Assembly: GCA_930367215.1 (NCBI GenBank)
Contig: OV884058.1
Span: 169,428,478-169,492,477, forward strand
Source of the DNA: Pollenia angustigena
Lineage: Eukaryota > Arthropoda > Insecta > Diptera > Polleniidae
Length of the DNA: 64,000 nucleotides
Direction: 5' to 3'
The position numbers and the translations under genes were made by a program. Every line of letters begins with the position of its first letter. Positions within the stretch are counted from its first letter, which is position 1. The notes beneath the pieces are model-generated. The model saw only the letters and a list, made by a program, of their open reading frames with translations. It had not been told where the DNA came from and did not search any database. Shown here piece by piece: positions 40,635 through 52,000 of this stretch.

Positions 40635-42075
40635 TGCAGACATAATTATGGAAGAATTATTAAACACGACCCTTGATAAAATGGAGAATAAACCAAGAAT
40701 GATAACAAAATATGAAGACGACCTGTTTGGAATTTTAAAAATAGATCGAGTTGAGGACTCTTAACTCATTTAACAAACATATACAATTTACACTGGAGAA
40801 AGAAAAGGACAATCAATTACCATATCTAGACTCTTTAATTATCAGAAAAAGTAATATAATTAAAGTAAACTGGTATCAAAAACCCCAAGCATCTGGTAGA
40901 CTTATTAATTACACTGTGCTACACTCGAAAAGCACTTCTGAAATTACCTAGTGTGCGTTAAAGGTGTTGGTGAGCATGTTACGAATCCGGGCTTAAAAGT
41001 TTCAATATACCTCCAAATTCCCGAGTTATGTACCAAAGAAATTTTTTTGAGGCTGCTACTTTTAAACATTTATAACTTTTTTATTTAAAGCAAAATAATT
41101 GTTATTTTTAAATATATATACTTCTCAGACAATATTAGCACGAATATGAAAAGATTTTTTCAATTATATGGAAAATTTTTAATTTTTTTTAAACTTTTAA
41201 AATTTCTACGAGACTTTTTTCCGAATTTAGTTAAAGGCAACAAATATATTTAAGACAGTATTGTTATGAGTAAAATGAGACGTTATTTGTTAAAATCGGT
41301 TGAGAAATGAGGAAGTTATAGTAGGAGTAATAGGAAGAAAACGAGCAGCACAATAAACAGATTGTTTAATAACATGAAATACAGAATAGGCAAACTAGAT
41401 AAATCCAATCTAGTATATCAGCTTAAATGTAAGGGGGACGATACTGACATACGCCGAAAGATATATCGACCCCTTTGCGCGAAATTATCGTATGTTACAA
41501 AAACCAAATTTTACAGGACAGCCATTTTTCTACTTTTCTCTGCTTTCGCTTGCAATATCAAAATGAAAAATAGACATTAAATTTTTGGAGCAACGAAGTG
41601 GAATTCGCCTACAATATTTTGTCAGCAGACGTCTCTTTGAATGTAAAACAAGATTGCATCAAAAACTCAATTTCAAAAAAAATTGGCTTATACGATAATT
41701 TTGTTGGTACAACGAAGACAAAACTAAAGCCAAGATTATCATCGCACAAATCCGACTTTAAGTCAATTGACAAACCTTTAACACAAAAAACAGCACAAGC
41801 AGCCAACTGTGCAAAAACGGGACATCAATCAGGCTGAGAAGGTGAGAATACTTGTGGGAGATAATAATAATTACACTAAACGACACATGCAGGAGATGCT
41901 ACATATTATAAATACACCAAAAGAAAAGAGAATTAACAACAAAACTGTTACTGATAATTGCGCTTACATATATCGTCATACAATAAACAAACACAAGATT
42001 AATAAACAAAAGAAAATTATTAGACAGTCAGTGAAGAAAACTATAAACATCGGGCAACACTGCATTAAATATTAA
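40635..42075 (+). pseudogene. Penelope-like element remnant (reverse transcriptase end and GIY-YIG region)
   Basis: From about 40640 the frame reads MEELLNTTLDKMENKP then KYEDDLFGI, the YxDD box of a Penelope-type reverse transcriptase with E in place of the usual V. A frameshift near 40755 leads to TLNSFNKHIQFTLEKEKDNQ, LPYLDSLI and WYQKPQASGRLINY. After about 400 bp of unrelated sequence, 41362 resumes KSNLVYQLKCKGD. A second interruption of about 250 bp follows, and 41690 onward reads NFVGTTKTKLKPRLSSHKSD, the GIY-YIG-type endonuclease region, then KVRILVGDNNNYTKRHMQEM to 42075. Order and motifs fit Penelope. Stops, frameshifts and two inserts show it is dead, and the N-terminal half is missing. 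Confidence 0.78.
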
Positions 42076-43129
42076 GTAAATAATTAGTTTCTTATTAAAA
42101 TTAAGAAACATGTTTACAATTATAATATTTTTTAGATCATTACTATAAAAACTAAAATTAAAACAAAACAAGAGTTTTTATTTTTATTATATTTTATGCC
42201 GAAAAATAATAACACATTTAAATTTTTTTATTTTAGCTTACTGTTGTTGTTTTTTTAAAAATTAAAAAAATTTTGGAAGTTATAGATGAGAAGAAAAGCT
42301 TATCAAGAGCTAACTTTAAAAAAAACGGTTAGCAACACTGGTTTTAGCGTACCCGAATTAGCTAAAACACCATTTGCCCAGCTTGTCTCTAAAAAGTGTC
42401 AAATTCTAACACGGTGTCATTATAAACACACCATCAGAAGTGTTTTGCCAGATTAGGGGATTTATCCCCAAGCTTGGGATTTTCTTTTGGAAACGTGGAT
42501 AAAAAACTTGATTTGAGGATTGGGTTTTTGTTTGAAATTGAAGGATTTTTAGGCTGTTTAGTTTTGTAATAATTGAATTTTTTTTACAACAACAACGAAA
42601 CAAAGTTTTAAATAAATTTGTATGCTTATCAAGTCTTTAACCAAATAATCACATTAAAGGATAATTATTTAAATCGTTTTGTCAAAAAATACGTTTTTTA
42701 TGTCTAAAATGTTTACTGCAACAAAAGTTTTAGGAATGCCCACCAAACTCTTAACTTTTTTGACTTAAAAAAATTGGGTCAGCCATATCTCAGCTTGATT
42801 ATGCATATTTTTAATCAGTTTTAAATTTTAAGATACGAAAAACCTAGGAACTCTAAAATTGGCCTCATAACTTCATCATTAATGTGACGTTTAGAGTCCT
42901 GCTCTAAAAATTACGTGCTTTTAATATCACACCTGTAATTTTGTGGTGTTCTGAAAATCACAATGTTTTTGTGTTTATCGGTGTCCGTTAAGCAATTCAT
43001 ACCGAAAACACACAAAAACAAACACCACAATATCATATGTGATTTGGAAACAATTGATTTGAATTAAAGTGACTTTAAGAACACACAATAGTGGACATTG
43101 TGTTTTTTGTCGATAGTCTAAGAACGATG
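42076..43129. other. No feature recognised
   Basis: AT-rich flank of the Penelope remnant. The short minus-strand frames at 42406-42603 and 42975-43220 show no recognisable domain. Confidence 0.5.
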
Positions 43130-43501
43130 TCGACCAGTTATCTTTCCAAATCATTAAATTTGCGTTAAAACAACATCGATTTGTTTTTGCATATTTTGGT
43201 GAAAATCCATATTTTTGCATATTTAGGTTTTAAATGCGTATTTTTGCATGTTTTGACATTTTTGACTGATTTTTTAATTTTAACTTCCATATTATAAAAA
43301 AAATTTTAAATACACAAAAGAAACTTCCGAAAATAATTTTAAAAGCAAAAAATAAATTATTTTGGAGCTTTGCTTTAAATACCAGACTTTCAATATTTCG
43401 ACAAATATCATTCTATTTTAAGCCGATGCAGCACCTTACATGGTTAAGGCTTCCAATTGGTTTTAAATATTTTATCCAAAAAAACTGTTTCAATATATGT
43501 A
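43130..43501 (+). pseudogene. hAT/BED-type transposase remnant, 5' part
   Basis: Starts GATGTCGACCAGTTATCTTTCC with repeated TTTTGCATATTT motifs, matching the copy at about 50404. Near 43423 the coding part reads DAAPYMVKA, the region before the 'CLAHGL' motif of hAT-like BED-finger proteins. It is cut by the mariner-like element at 43502 and resumes at 44544. Confidence 0.55.
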
Positions 43502-44543
43502 AAGGGTGGTTAAATTTCAAGGGCCGATGTTGATTTTGAATAAAACACAAACTATTTAGGAAATTATTGTAATTTTATTTTATTATGATATATTGGTATT
43601 ACTCAATTATGTATGGAACAAAATATCGGCCAAATGGGCGCCGCGACCACGGCGGCACACCTCCATCCGATGGTCCAAATTTTCAATGACCCTGAGGCAT
43701 AATGGAGGTTCTATGCCGTTAATGTGCCGAATTATCTCATCCTTAAGCTCTTGAATTGTTGCTGGCTTATCGACGTACACCTTTTCTTTCAAATAACCCC
43801 AAAGAAAAAAGTCCAACGGTGTCAAATCACATGATCTTGGCGGCCAATTGACATCGCCATTACGTGAGATAACACGGCCATTGAATTTGTTGCGCAAAAG
43901 AGCCATTGTTTCGTTAGCTGTGTGGCAAGTGGCACCGTCCTGCTGAAACCACATATCGTCCACATCCATATCTTCCAATTCGGGCCATAAAAAGTTCGTT
44001 ATCATCTCACGATAGCAAACACCATTCACAGTAACTGCCTGACCGGCCTCATTTTGGAAAAAATACGGCCCGATGATGCCGCCAGCCCATAAACCGCACC
44101 AAACAGTCACTCTTTGTGGGTGCATTGGTTTTCCGACAATCACTCTTGGATTCTCATTCGCCCAAATGCGGCAATTCTGTTTATTGACGAATCCACTGAG
44201 GTGAAAATGTGCCTACTCACTGCATCTCGAAGCGAACGACATGCATTTTGATTTGAACGCCCATTTTCATAATAAGTCTGGATAACTTTAACACGTTGTT
44301 GGTTTGTGTATCTCTCCTTTATAATCTTCAACACTAACCATTTTTCATAATTCTAATGCATAATCAAATGGATTTCAATTTCCAAAAATAAAATTCACAC
44401 ATTATATGGAGTTTTAGGAATCGCTTACGGTGCGGAAACTTTTTTCACCGAATCAGATTAAAAATCAGTTGTTTATTATCAGAACAAAATTCCCTTCATG
44501 GTGCTGGAGTGGTATTTTGCACTCAAAAAAAGTTATAACCCTT
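43502..44543 (-). mobile_element. Mariner-like transposon with internal deletion
   Basis: Inserted in the hAT/BED-type remnant. The ends AAGGGTGGTTAAATTT (43502) and, on the minus strand, AAGGGTTATAACTTTT (44543) are imperfect inverted repeats, flanked by ATGTA (43497-43501 and 44544-44548). A mariner-type duplication would be TA, so the 5 bp may be partly coincidence. The transposase inside is internally deleted. Confidence 0.75.
43607..44334 (-). pseudogene. Mariner-like (DUF4817-type) transposase, internally deleted
   Basis: Two overlapping frames. 44334-44140 carries the N-terminal helix-turn-helix (YTNQQRVKVIQTYYENGRSN, ACRSLRDA), then joins after a large internal loss to sequence that in another frame reads HFHLSGFVNKQNCRIW. 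44143-43607 carries the C-terminal catalytic half: VTVWCGLWAGGIIGPYFF, WFQQDGATCH (second catalytic D), NWPPRSCDLTPLDFFLWGYL (third D, 36 residues after the second) and QELKDEIIRHING. The segment that should hold the first catalytic D is at the deletion joint, where the frame reads SE-stop-AHFHL. It therefore lacks activity, though the ends could be moved by a relative. Related fragments lie at 23201 and 34014. Confidence 0.8.
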
Positions 44544-44800
44544 ATGTACATACTTGCTTGGCACATGGGTTATACCGCGTTGCAGACGAAATTAGAAGCC
44601 AATTCGATAATACTGCATTTTTACGAAATGTTTTCCTTGATTCCCCTTCCGCGGCAGCCTGGTGGCCTGCTTAGATGCTTCAGAATTCTATTAAAAAAAA
44701 ACTTTGAGTAATTCAAGACTGTTAGAAGAGCTTGTTGATACCGATGATTATGCAATTGAAACAGTAACAGAAATATTAAATTAAAATAACATCAAAACTC
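44544..44800 (+). pseudogene. hAT/BED-type transposase remnant, 3' part
   Basis: Reads TCLAHGLYRVADEIRSQF soon after the mariner-like element's right end, then FTKCFP, matching the conserved region of hAT-like BED/CGGBP1-type proteins ('CLAHAL.RV...IR...F'). The parallel copy is at 50690-51005. Frameshifts are present and the C-terminal dimerisation region is not seen. This is the continuation of 43130-43501. Confidence 0.6.
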
Positions 44801-44879
44801 AATTAGCTTTTGCATTTTCCAACTACGGATATATTGGCTAAAAAATAACCAATAAGAAGGGATTTAGTTAACTTAATAC

Positions 44880-45975
44880 TAGAGTTTTTCTTTTCCCGGA
44901 CTTTTTCATTTCCCGGGAAGGCGGGATCCCGAGAATTCCCGCTCAATACATATCGATGCAAAATATTATTTAATTTAATTTGTTCGAACAAAAAACATTT
45001 CCTGATATCAATTAAATAAGTTTATTAATGCATTGAACTTTTTTATTTTTGTGACAAAAAGGAAAAAGTGCTTAATGGCACTTTAAAATCTTCATGCTCA
45101 TATATATACGTATACGTACACATGGCCAAAATTTCAATTATTTTGTAGGACTTTTGAGAAAGTTATAGTAAAATGACTTTTTGGTTATCTTTCTTCAATA
45201 TGCAATAACATTTGGAATAATAAAAACTTCCAATCTGTGACATTAGGATGGTTTATGATTAAAAACTTAAAAAACTATAACCGCGGAGAACTGATGATTA
45301 AATTTTATTCAGAGTAAATTTCCAAAAGCCGCCTTTAAAGTTTTAAATTGTTCTCCTATAAAACTTCACAAATATACTAAAGAACTTATTGCCACAGAAT
45401 AAATTCAAAGCCAACAGAATTTTTCTAAAACAGTTAAATTTTTCAAACGAATTATTACAAAAGGATTCGGTTAAAATAGGATTTAATTTCAGAACAAGCA
45501 TTTACAGAATCGTTTGAACGGCTATTTCTAATTTTTATCAAGAATATTTTACGTTTCCTTTCTACGGATGTTTGTCTTTAAAGCCAAAGGAACATTGTAT
45601 AGCTCTAGACATTTTCAGTTTTCTTAGCACTTCCTTCAAAACTTGTAATTCTTTTTTTAAAAACAAATTATTTTCTTCGAAACGAATAAGCTTTTTCTTT
45701 ATTAATAACATTTGTTATATGCAGATGATCTGAAATAAAGTCAATCGAAGACTCAAAATACGTTTTTCTTTTTGACTTACCCCCTTTTTGCCTAACGGCT
45801 AAGATCTATTTCATGACACAATTTATTTACAATTTTACATATCAGCAGTAAATATGACATAGTTAAATAAAAAAATCACGGGAATTCCCGCACAAATTTC
45901 CCGGGATTTTTTTTTCCAAAAAATGTGCGGGATAGCGGGATGTTTGTCCTAAGAATTCCCGTATGAAAAACACTA
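44880..45975. mobile_element. Non-autonomous hAT element with CCCGGG-rich ends
   Basis: TAGAGTTTTTC at 44880 and GAAAAACACTA ending at 45975 are inverted with one mismatch, flanked by an exact CTTAATAC duplication (44872-44879 and 45976-45983). The subterminal 70-90 bp are rich in TTCCCGGGA / GAATTCCCG motifs in both orientations, probably transposase binding sites. No transposase. Confidence 0.82.
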
Positions 45976-45983
45976 CTTAATAC

Positions 45984-46245
45984 TCAAGGCAAAAAAAAAT
46001 TGATTTTGCAGAAAGTACATTTAACAATGTGGAAGGAAGTATATCCCGACAAATTCAAAACGTTTTGCAAAAAAAAATTAAGGATTTCAAAAAATAAATT
46101 TCAAATATTTTTGTGATCTGAAATCAAAGTGGGATCTGAAAATAAATTCTTTCAAAATGCATTGTCATTCTTTAAGTACAAGACGAAAATTTACTTACTT
46201 TCATATTTATTAAACAAACAAAAATTTAAATTAGTTATTCAAAGA
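45984..46245. other. AT-rich spacer between two elements
   Basis: No recognised feature. It lies between the hAT at 44880 and the Mutator-like element at 46255. Confidence 0.5.
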
Positions 46246-46254
46246 TATTTGAAT

Positions 46255-47145
46255 GGTGCCGTGTAATAAAGCCATAGGAAATAAAGGCATATGGCCTTAT
46301 TTCTCAATTCCACCATCCAAGTGCAATAACACCATAATCGCTTAATAACCAAAGTGGAAATAACGCCATAACAGTGTAATTGTTTTGGTTACAAATTGCC
46401 AAAAGAATGAGTTGCTATTGTCAAGTGTTGAAAAAATATGGTACAGTAGGTGGAATGGGGAGGGGAGGGAGCGGGCGCGGCGGGCTCGCCGCAAGATGTT
46501 TACAAACTTCAAAGCATAGACGGCCTTCGGCCGTCCGCAAGGATTTTCTCCCCTATATTATAAAAAATACCTGTTCGCTAACTAAAGCTTCTCTGCATAG
46601 CCGGCCTTTGGCCGGGCAAAAGGATTTTCTCCTCTATGGTACAACAAATACCAGCTTCGCTAACTAAAGCTTCTCTGCGTAGTCAGCCTTCGTCAGCATT
46701 CTTTGTGCACACTGGATAGTGATACTTTATAAATTGAATGTATTTAACTCAACAATTTTAACAAATAGAAACTGGGAATTATTTCCTTCTGAAGTTTACT
46801 TTATATTATATTCAACATTTTTCATTTTTCGAATTTATTCTATGCGCTTAATTTCAGTTTTGTATTTTATAAAGCTTTTTTTTAATACATAGTTCTATTC
46901 CCTCAATTTTACAAAAAAGCTTTTTAAAATACAACTGAAATTTAGTTCATAGAATAAATTTGAAAAATGAAAAATGTTGAATAAATTAGAATTATATAAA
47001 AAGAAAAAAATTTAAATCGGAAATAAGGCCATGTATGGCTTAATTTCACTATTACAGGAAAATAAAGTCATATGGCCTTATTGCTCAATGGATTGAGAAG
47101 TAAGGCCATATGGCTTTATTTCCTATGCCTTTATTGCACGGCACC
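46255..47145. mobile_element. Mutator-like non-autonomous element (9-bp target duplication)
   Basis: GGTGCCGTGTAATAAAG at 46255 pairs with CTTTATTGCACGGCACC ending at 47145, with CATATGGCC-containing arms of about 50 bp. The flanks TATTTGAAT (46246-46254 and 47146-47154) are an exact 9-bp duplication, the size typical of Mutator-type elements. Inside is a GC-rich tandem repeat (46440-46700) quite unlike its surroundings. The interior has other inverted AT-rich segments (around 46745 and 46980). No transposase. Confidence 0.85.
46500..46700. repeat. GC-rich tandem repeat of about 90 bp inside the Mutator-like element
   Basis: Units carry GGCCTTCGGCCGTCCG or GGCCTTTGGCCGGGC, then AGGATTTTCTCC, ATAC, and TTCGCTAACTAAAGCTTCTCTGC, about 2.3 copies. 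Together with GGGGAGGGGAGGGAGCGGGC at about 46456 this is the most GC-rich stretch of the window. The 95-codon frame over it is repeat sequence. Confidence 0.75.
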
Positions 47146-47154
47146 TATTTGAAT

Positions 47155-47300
47155 ATTTTTGTTTTAAGTAAAATTAAAAAACGATTTTTTGTGAAAATTT
47201 TTCAAGTTTTTTATTTTTTTAGTGCATATTTTGGATTTTAAAGTGCATATTTTCCGCGCATTTTTTCGATTTTTTAGTGCATGAAAACCTCATCCCTAGT
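47155..47300. repeat. GCATATTT-type repeat end
   Basis: AGTGCATATTTTGGATTTTAAAGTGC and CATGAAAACCTCATCCCTAG resemble the GCATATTT-rich sequences at 43190-43250 and 50460-50550. The terminal CTAGGGATG (complement) looks like a hAT end. A partner end was not fixed. Confidence 0.45.
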
Positions 47301-47345
47301 TTTGAGTTACAACAACTATAAAAAATGTTTACTGTTGCATTATAT

Positions 47346-48439
47346 GAGGGGTATAGATGCAAAAGCTGCAATCACCACTTTTTTCACAAACCTCTTAGTT
47401 GTATTTAATGAACGCTTCCGATTAGGTAATATGACATTACCCGATACACTTTTATCCCATAAAAAAGTATCAAAACTTAAGAATTGATGCAAAAACGGCA
47501 ATGGCCATTGGAGATTGTCGTTTTTGCAATGATCACAGTTTGTTAAGCTCTTTTTCTCTCAACTATTTTCGAAAATGCATGCTATTTTTTTTATTTTGTT
47601 TCTTTTTTGCAAAACAAAACTAAAGAGACATTAAAAAATATAACAAATAATTTTTTATATGAAACAGTTAAGCTTCGTTCACAATCAAAAAAACATTTTC
47701 ACTTGGTGTTCATAATAGAGCAACATTTTCTTTTGCAACTACACACATTTTGCATTAAGAAACCGTTTGCAAATTTTAGCCACAAAAATATTATGCATTT
47801 ATTATTATTTGTTGAAATATTTTGTTAAAATTTTCATTCAAAACTAAATAAAATTATTTTAAACGTCAGAAACAAAATCATACAAATTATTGCTGAAGTT
47901 CCAGTTGACTCAACTTTAGTTACATTTTTAAAAAAATGTAAGTTACATTTTTGTTCTAAAAATGAAAGGAAAATATATGAAATACTTTGGGAAGAAAAAA
48001 GATAGAAGAAAAAACTAAATTGTTGCTCTGATTGTGAACTTTAGTTTAGTTTTATTGTTCATTTTATAACTTTGTCATTGGACGTAATTATGGAGCTAAG
48101 TTGTTATTAAGTTCCTCCAAATCAATCAAGAAAAAACCAAGCCTTTGTTAAGTTTAAGAATTTTATAACAACTGATTTTTTTAAGCACATTACCCATGCT
48201 AAAAAAGCAGCAATGTCCATTTGATTAGAGCAAACACAGCCGTCTCCAATTTTATTATTATAACAGCAAACCGCTATTTCGATTTGGTTTTAACATGCGT
48301 CATATCTTTATCAAATTCATATTAACTGAATAGTATAACATACAATATATAACTATGAATATACTTTGAGCTAGAGGTTTTTACTATTTTTTACAAAACT
48401 ATAAATGTGGAGATTGCAGTGTTTGCATCTATACCCCTC
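47346..48439. mobile_element. Inverted-repeat element with GAGGGGTATAGATGCAAA ends
   Basis: GAGGGGTATAGATGCAAAAGCTGCAATC at 47346 mirrors GATTGCAGTGTTTGCATCTATACCCCTC ending at 48439, flanked by ATAT on both sides. The length is about 1.1 kb and the interior has no recognised protein. Confidence 0.78.
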
Positions 48440-50239
48440 ATATGATGTTTCACAAATTGATCGATTTGATTACATTTCAAAATATTTATACTTAGGTAGA
48501 GGGCTAAAAATAAATCCCATTGTTTTCATTTGAAATTAAGTATCTGGCAATAAAATGCAATGTTTTAGAGCTTTTCGAAATTGAAATTCGCAAAAAAAAA
48601 ATGTGACGCTCCACCCTATGAAACACCCAATATTTATTGATTAAAATAACAAAAACAATTATAAAATGTAAATTTATTATATGTTTTCCAAATTTTAATG
48701 CATTTTAATTAAAATATAATACTTGCCTCCACTGCTCTTTTATGATAAAAAGCAATTAAATCAAACTTCTTTACTTTAACGACTTTTTAAAAATTCAAAC
48801 AATTCATAATTTTCTCAAAGATATTCAAATATCAAAGAAATAAATTTTCTTTGCTTCCCTTTATCATGAAGTACTTAAATGAATTCAATTCCAAAGAAAA
48901 AAGCGGGATTTAAAAATGACTTAATTTTAATAAGTTTATTACATTTTTAGACAAATATTCTTAAGTAGGATCAATTATAAAATGTAAATTTTAAAATTGA
49001 CTTGCAAAATTCTAATATGGTGTAATTAAAATTTTATACTTCTTGTCAATACTCTTGCATAGCAAATCAAAATAATCAAGTAGATATTTTGTAGACTTTA
49101 TAGAAATTCAACAGATTTCACTTTCCCAAGAAGATAAAAATATCAAAGAAATAAGTTTTTTGCATCCCCTTCCCATAAACTAAGTATGTACTTAAATATA
49201 TTCAATAGAAAAAAAAATAAATAAAATATCTATTGATAAATAATTAAAATGAAATAATGTCAATCACTTGTAGATTATAATTTATTAAAAAGAATTAAAG
49301 TACAACAACAACAACTAAATTGTTCCATTTCTGAAGTGTTTACAATAACGACGACAGAAATAATTTCTGCACAAATAAAATATTGAAGAGCTTTCTGATT
49401 TGTATGTTCAGGCTTAAGATTTTTAATTAATATCATGAACAAATTGATTTATTGAAGTGAAAAAGTATTAATTGAATTAAAGACAAGGTAAACCCTCTTG
49501 AATGGTATAAATATAAATTTAATAAGATATTTAGTAACTAAAGGAACTTTGTATTATGTTTTAAACTAATTGCAATTTAAATTTAAATGCGTGTACATGA
49601 CGATCTATTAATACTAGATGACCCGTGCGAATATTTCGCACCGTAGTTTTTATCAATGAAAATATTAATTTTTCAATTTCTAATTATTTTTCGTCATTAG
49701 TGTTAGAAATAAGCTTTAAAATGAGATATCATTCATTAAATTTGATGCGGTGGTATGGGAGATATTTGCAACCGACAAAAAAAAGTGCTTTAGAAATAAT
49801 ATATATGATTCTTTGAATATTCATCATACGTCAGAGTAGTCAATATCAATTAAAGGGTGTTTTTTAGATCGTTGGAATTTCGAATAGCGATAACTTTTAA
49901 ACTGGCTGTCATAACAATGAAGTGTGTCTGATATTGTGGCAAATCGCCATGCAATGACTTACACCAGAATACCGTTTACAAATCACAAAAAATTATTACC
50001 AAAATTCGAGCTCTGTTCGCTAAACCCTACTATGTATTGGGAATTTTTGGAATATATGATTTCTATATCGTAACACAATAAAATTAAGGTATAGATTTTA
50101 CAATTTTTATATCCTTTAAGAATTTTCAGGAGATGCACAATTGATGCATCTCGTTAAAATTTTTTATTGCATTGAACGACTTCAATTGGTTTGAAATTAT
50201 TATATATAATAATTAGGGAAGCGATTTCCAATGCCTATT
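48440..50239. other. No gene; possible transposon ends
   Basis: AT-rich DNA. AAAGGGTGTTTTTTAGATCGTTGG at 49853 resembles a mariner-type terminus, but no partner or transposase was found. The 63-codon frame at 49625 shows no recognised content. Confidence 0.45.
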
Positions 50240-50388
50240 GTACACGGAATGTAAAAAGCCACATGCGCATGTGGTTCTGACGTAATTTTGACGTCACTAC
50301 AAAGCCACAATAGCCAGTTCGTGTTGTATGATGACGACAATAATACGTCAGAAGCACATGCGCATGTGGCTTTTTACATTTCGTGTAC
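50240..50388. repeat. Palindromic MITE (GTACACGGAATGTAAAAAGC ends)
   Basis: GTACACGGAATGTAAAAAGCCACATGCGCATGTG is mirrored almost perfectly by CACATGCGCATGTGGCTTTTTACATTTCGTGTAC, giving arms of about 34 bp and an element of 149 bp. The inner CACATGCGCATGTG is itself a palindrome. Confidence 0.85.
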
Positions 50389-50403
50389 TATAGGCTAAAG
50401 ATC

Positions 50404-51005
50404 AATGTCGACCAATTATCTTTCCAAATCAATAAATTTGCGTTAAAATGGCATCGATTTGTTTTTGCATATTCTTGCATATTTTTGTGAAAAGGCATAG
50501 TTTTGCATATTTTGGTTTTAAGTGCATATTTTTGCATATTTTAACATTTTTGAGTGATATATTTTTTAAATTTCCATATTATAATATAAATGTCTACAAA
50601 AAAATTCCAAATACACAAAAAAGTACTCCAAAAAAAATTTTAAGATCAATAAATAAATTTTTTTTTTTTTAAAAAGAATTTCAAAATTTTGACAGAATAT
50701 CCTTTTATATTCAACCGATGCAGCACCTTACATGTTTAAGGCTGCCAATGAGCTTGAAATATTTTATCCAAAATGGTTAACATGTTACTTGCTTGGCATA
50801 TGGATAGTACTGAGGTGTAGAGGAAATTAAAAGCCAATTCGATAGTATTGATTTATTGGTTTCATACGTGAAAAATATATTTTAAAAGGCTCCTTTATGA
50901 GTTGCAATTTTTTATGAAATGTATCCCTTGGTACCCTTACCACCCACCGCAGTCAGTATTAAACTGGCTAGATGCTATAGAATACTATTCAAAAAATATC
51001 TAAGC
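50404..51005 (+). pseudogene. hAT/BED-type transposase remnant, second copy
   Basis: GATCAATGTCGACCAATTATCTTTCC and GCATATTTT repeats match 43130-43260. About 50720 onward matches the DAAPYMVKA region and CTTGCTTGGCATATGG the CLAHGL region of the 43.1-44.8 kb copy, without the mariner-like insertion. Near 50905 the sequence covers EMYPLVPLPP and WLDAIEYYSKN, like the 'PLPP...W..WL.A..YY...F' motif of these proteins. Frameshifts make it dead. A LINE fragment follows. Confidence 0.6.
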
Positions 51006-52000
51006 CTTACTCTGACCATATGCCACTGTGCCTTCAAATAAGATCCACAAATATTTACTATGATAGAAGTGATGAACGGTCGCTACACAAACTACGTTGG
51101 CATAATAAACACTCACTAAAATATGCAGAAAACCTAAGAGTACAATCTACTCAGATTAACCTACATACGGACGTCAGGGTAGACGAATTAGTACTAGCAG
51201 TAACGGAAAAAATCAAACTGGCAAACGTAAAACCTAGCAATAGAATAGATACGAGCCTTAGCAAAAATGGTTTGATTGGGCGTATTGGCGTTCCCGTAAA
51301 GTTATGCCAGTGAAGCTGAAAATCTATAGATTGACTTACACCACTGTAAATAGACGTGATTATGTTACAGCTAGACATTAATAATTGCGGCTATGTAATA
51401 CAAAGAAATTAGAATTATACAGCAAGAACCTTGAGCTACAGTTAGATGTTTTAGCGAATAATGGAAGCTTTCTAGACCATTGACACCATCTAGATACATA
51501 GTTAAAGGAATTTTGAATACAAATGACTTTTATTCTCACTGCAGTACTTTACTACAAAATAATGAAACTTTACAAGCAATAAAAGTCAAAAGTCTTTTGA
51601 TTGTTGCCAATATATTTTTCACCTTCGAATATCACATACACATTGGCGATATAATTGTACAATACGTTAAATTTAACAATCTTATTGCAAGTGTATGAGC
51701 CGCTTTAGCTATGAGTTCTACAAATATGCCCCGCATGCTTCCTAACTGAGTTATTAACAATATTCAACAAAATATTTTTACAAGAAACAATACCATTTAG
51801 CTTCAGAAATTCAGTCATAGTTCCACTCTTGAAAAAAGGTGATCCAAACTTGGCAACGAATTATCGTGGTTGATCCTTGATCAACACTTTGTGCCAAATT
51901 TTTAATACAATTATGTGAGCTAATTGCTCATTGCATTGAATTTTTTGAGTTTGGAATTTAATAAACGTTATGGATTTACCCCTTAATATTAAAATAAGAG
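51005..52000 (+). pseudogene. Decayed LINE fragment (end of endonuclease to start of reverse transcriptase)
   Basis: PYSDHMPLCLQIRS at about 51008 is the SDH box closing an EEP endonuclease. The frame stays open to 51313 (LRWHNKHSLKYAENL). About 51710-51870, across stops and frame changes, reads YEFYKYAP, LLTIFNKIFLQETIPFSFRN, SVIVPLLKKGDPNLATNYRG: the start of a reverse transcriptase. The catalytic YADD region is absent. The lineage is not identified, but it is not the CR1-type family at 5-21 kb. Confidence 0.65.

Noticed and set aside
46380..46667. 95-codon frame over the GC-rich tandem repeat, possibly a bacterial-type gene
   Set aside because: It is two copies of a DNA repeat read through; no start signal and no protein motif.
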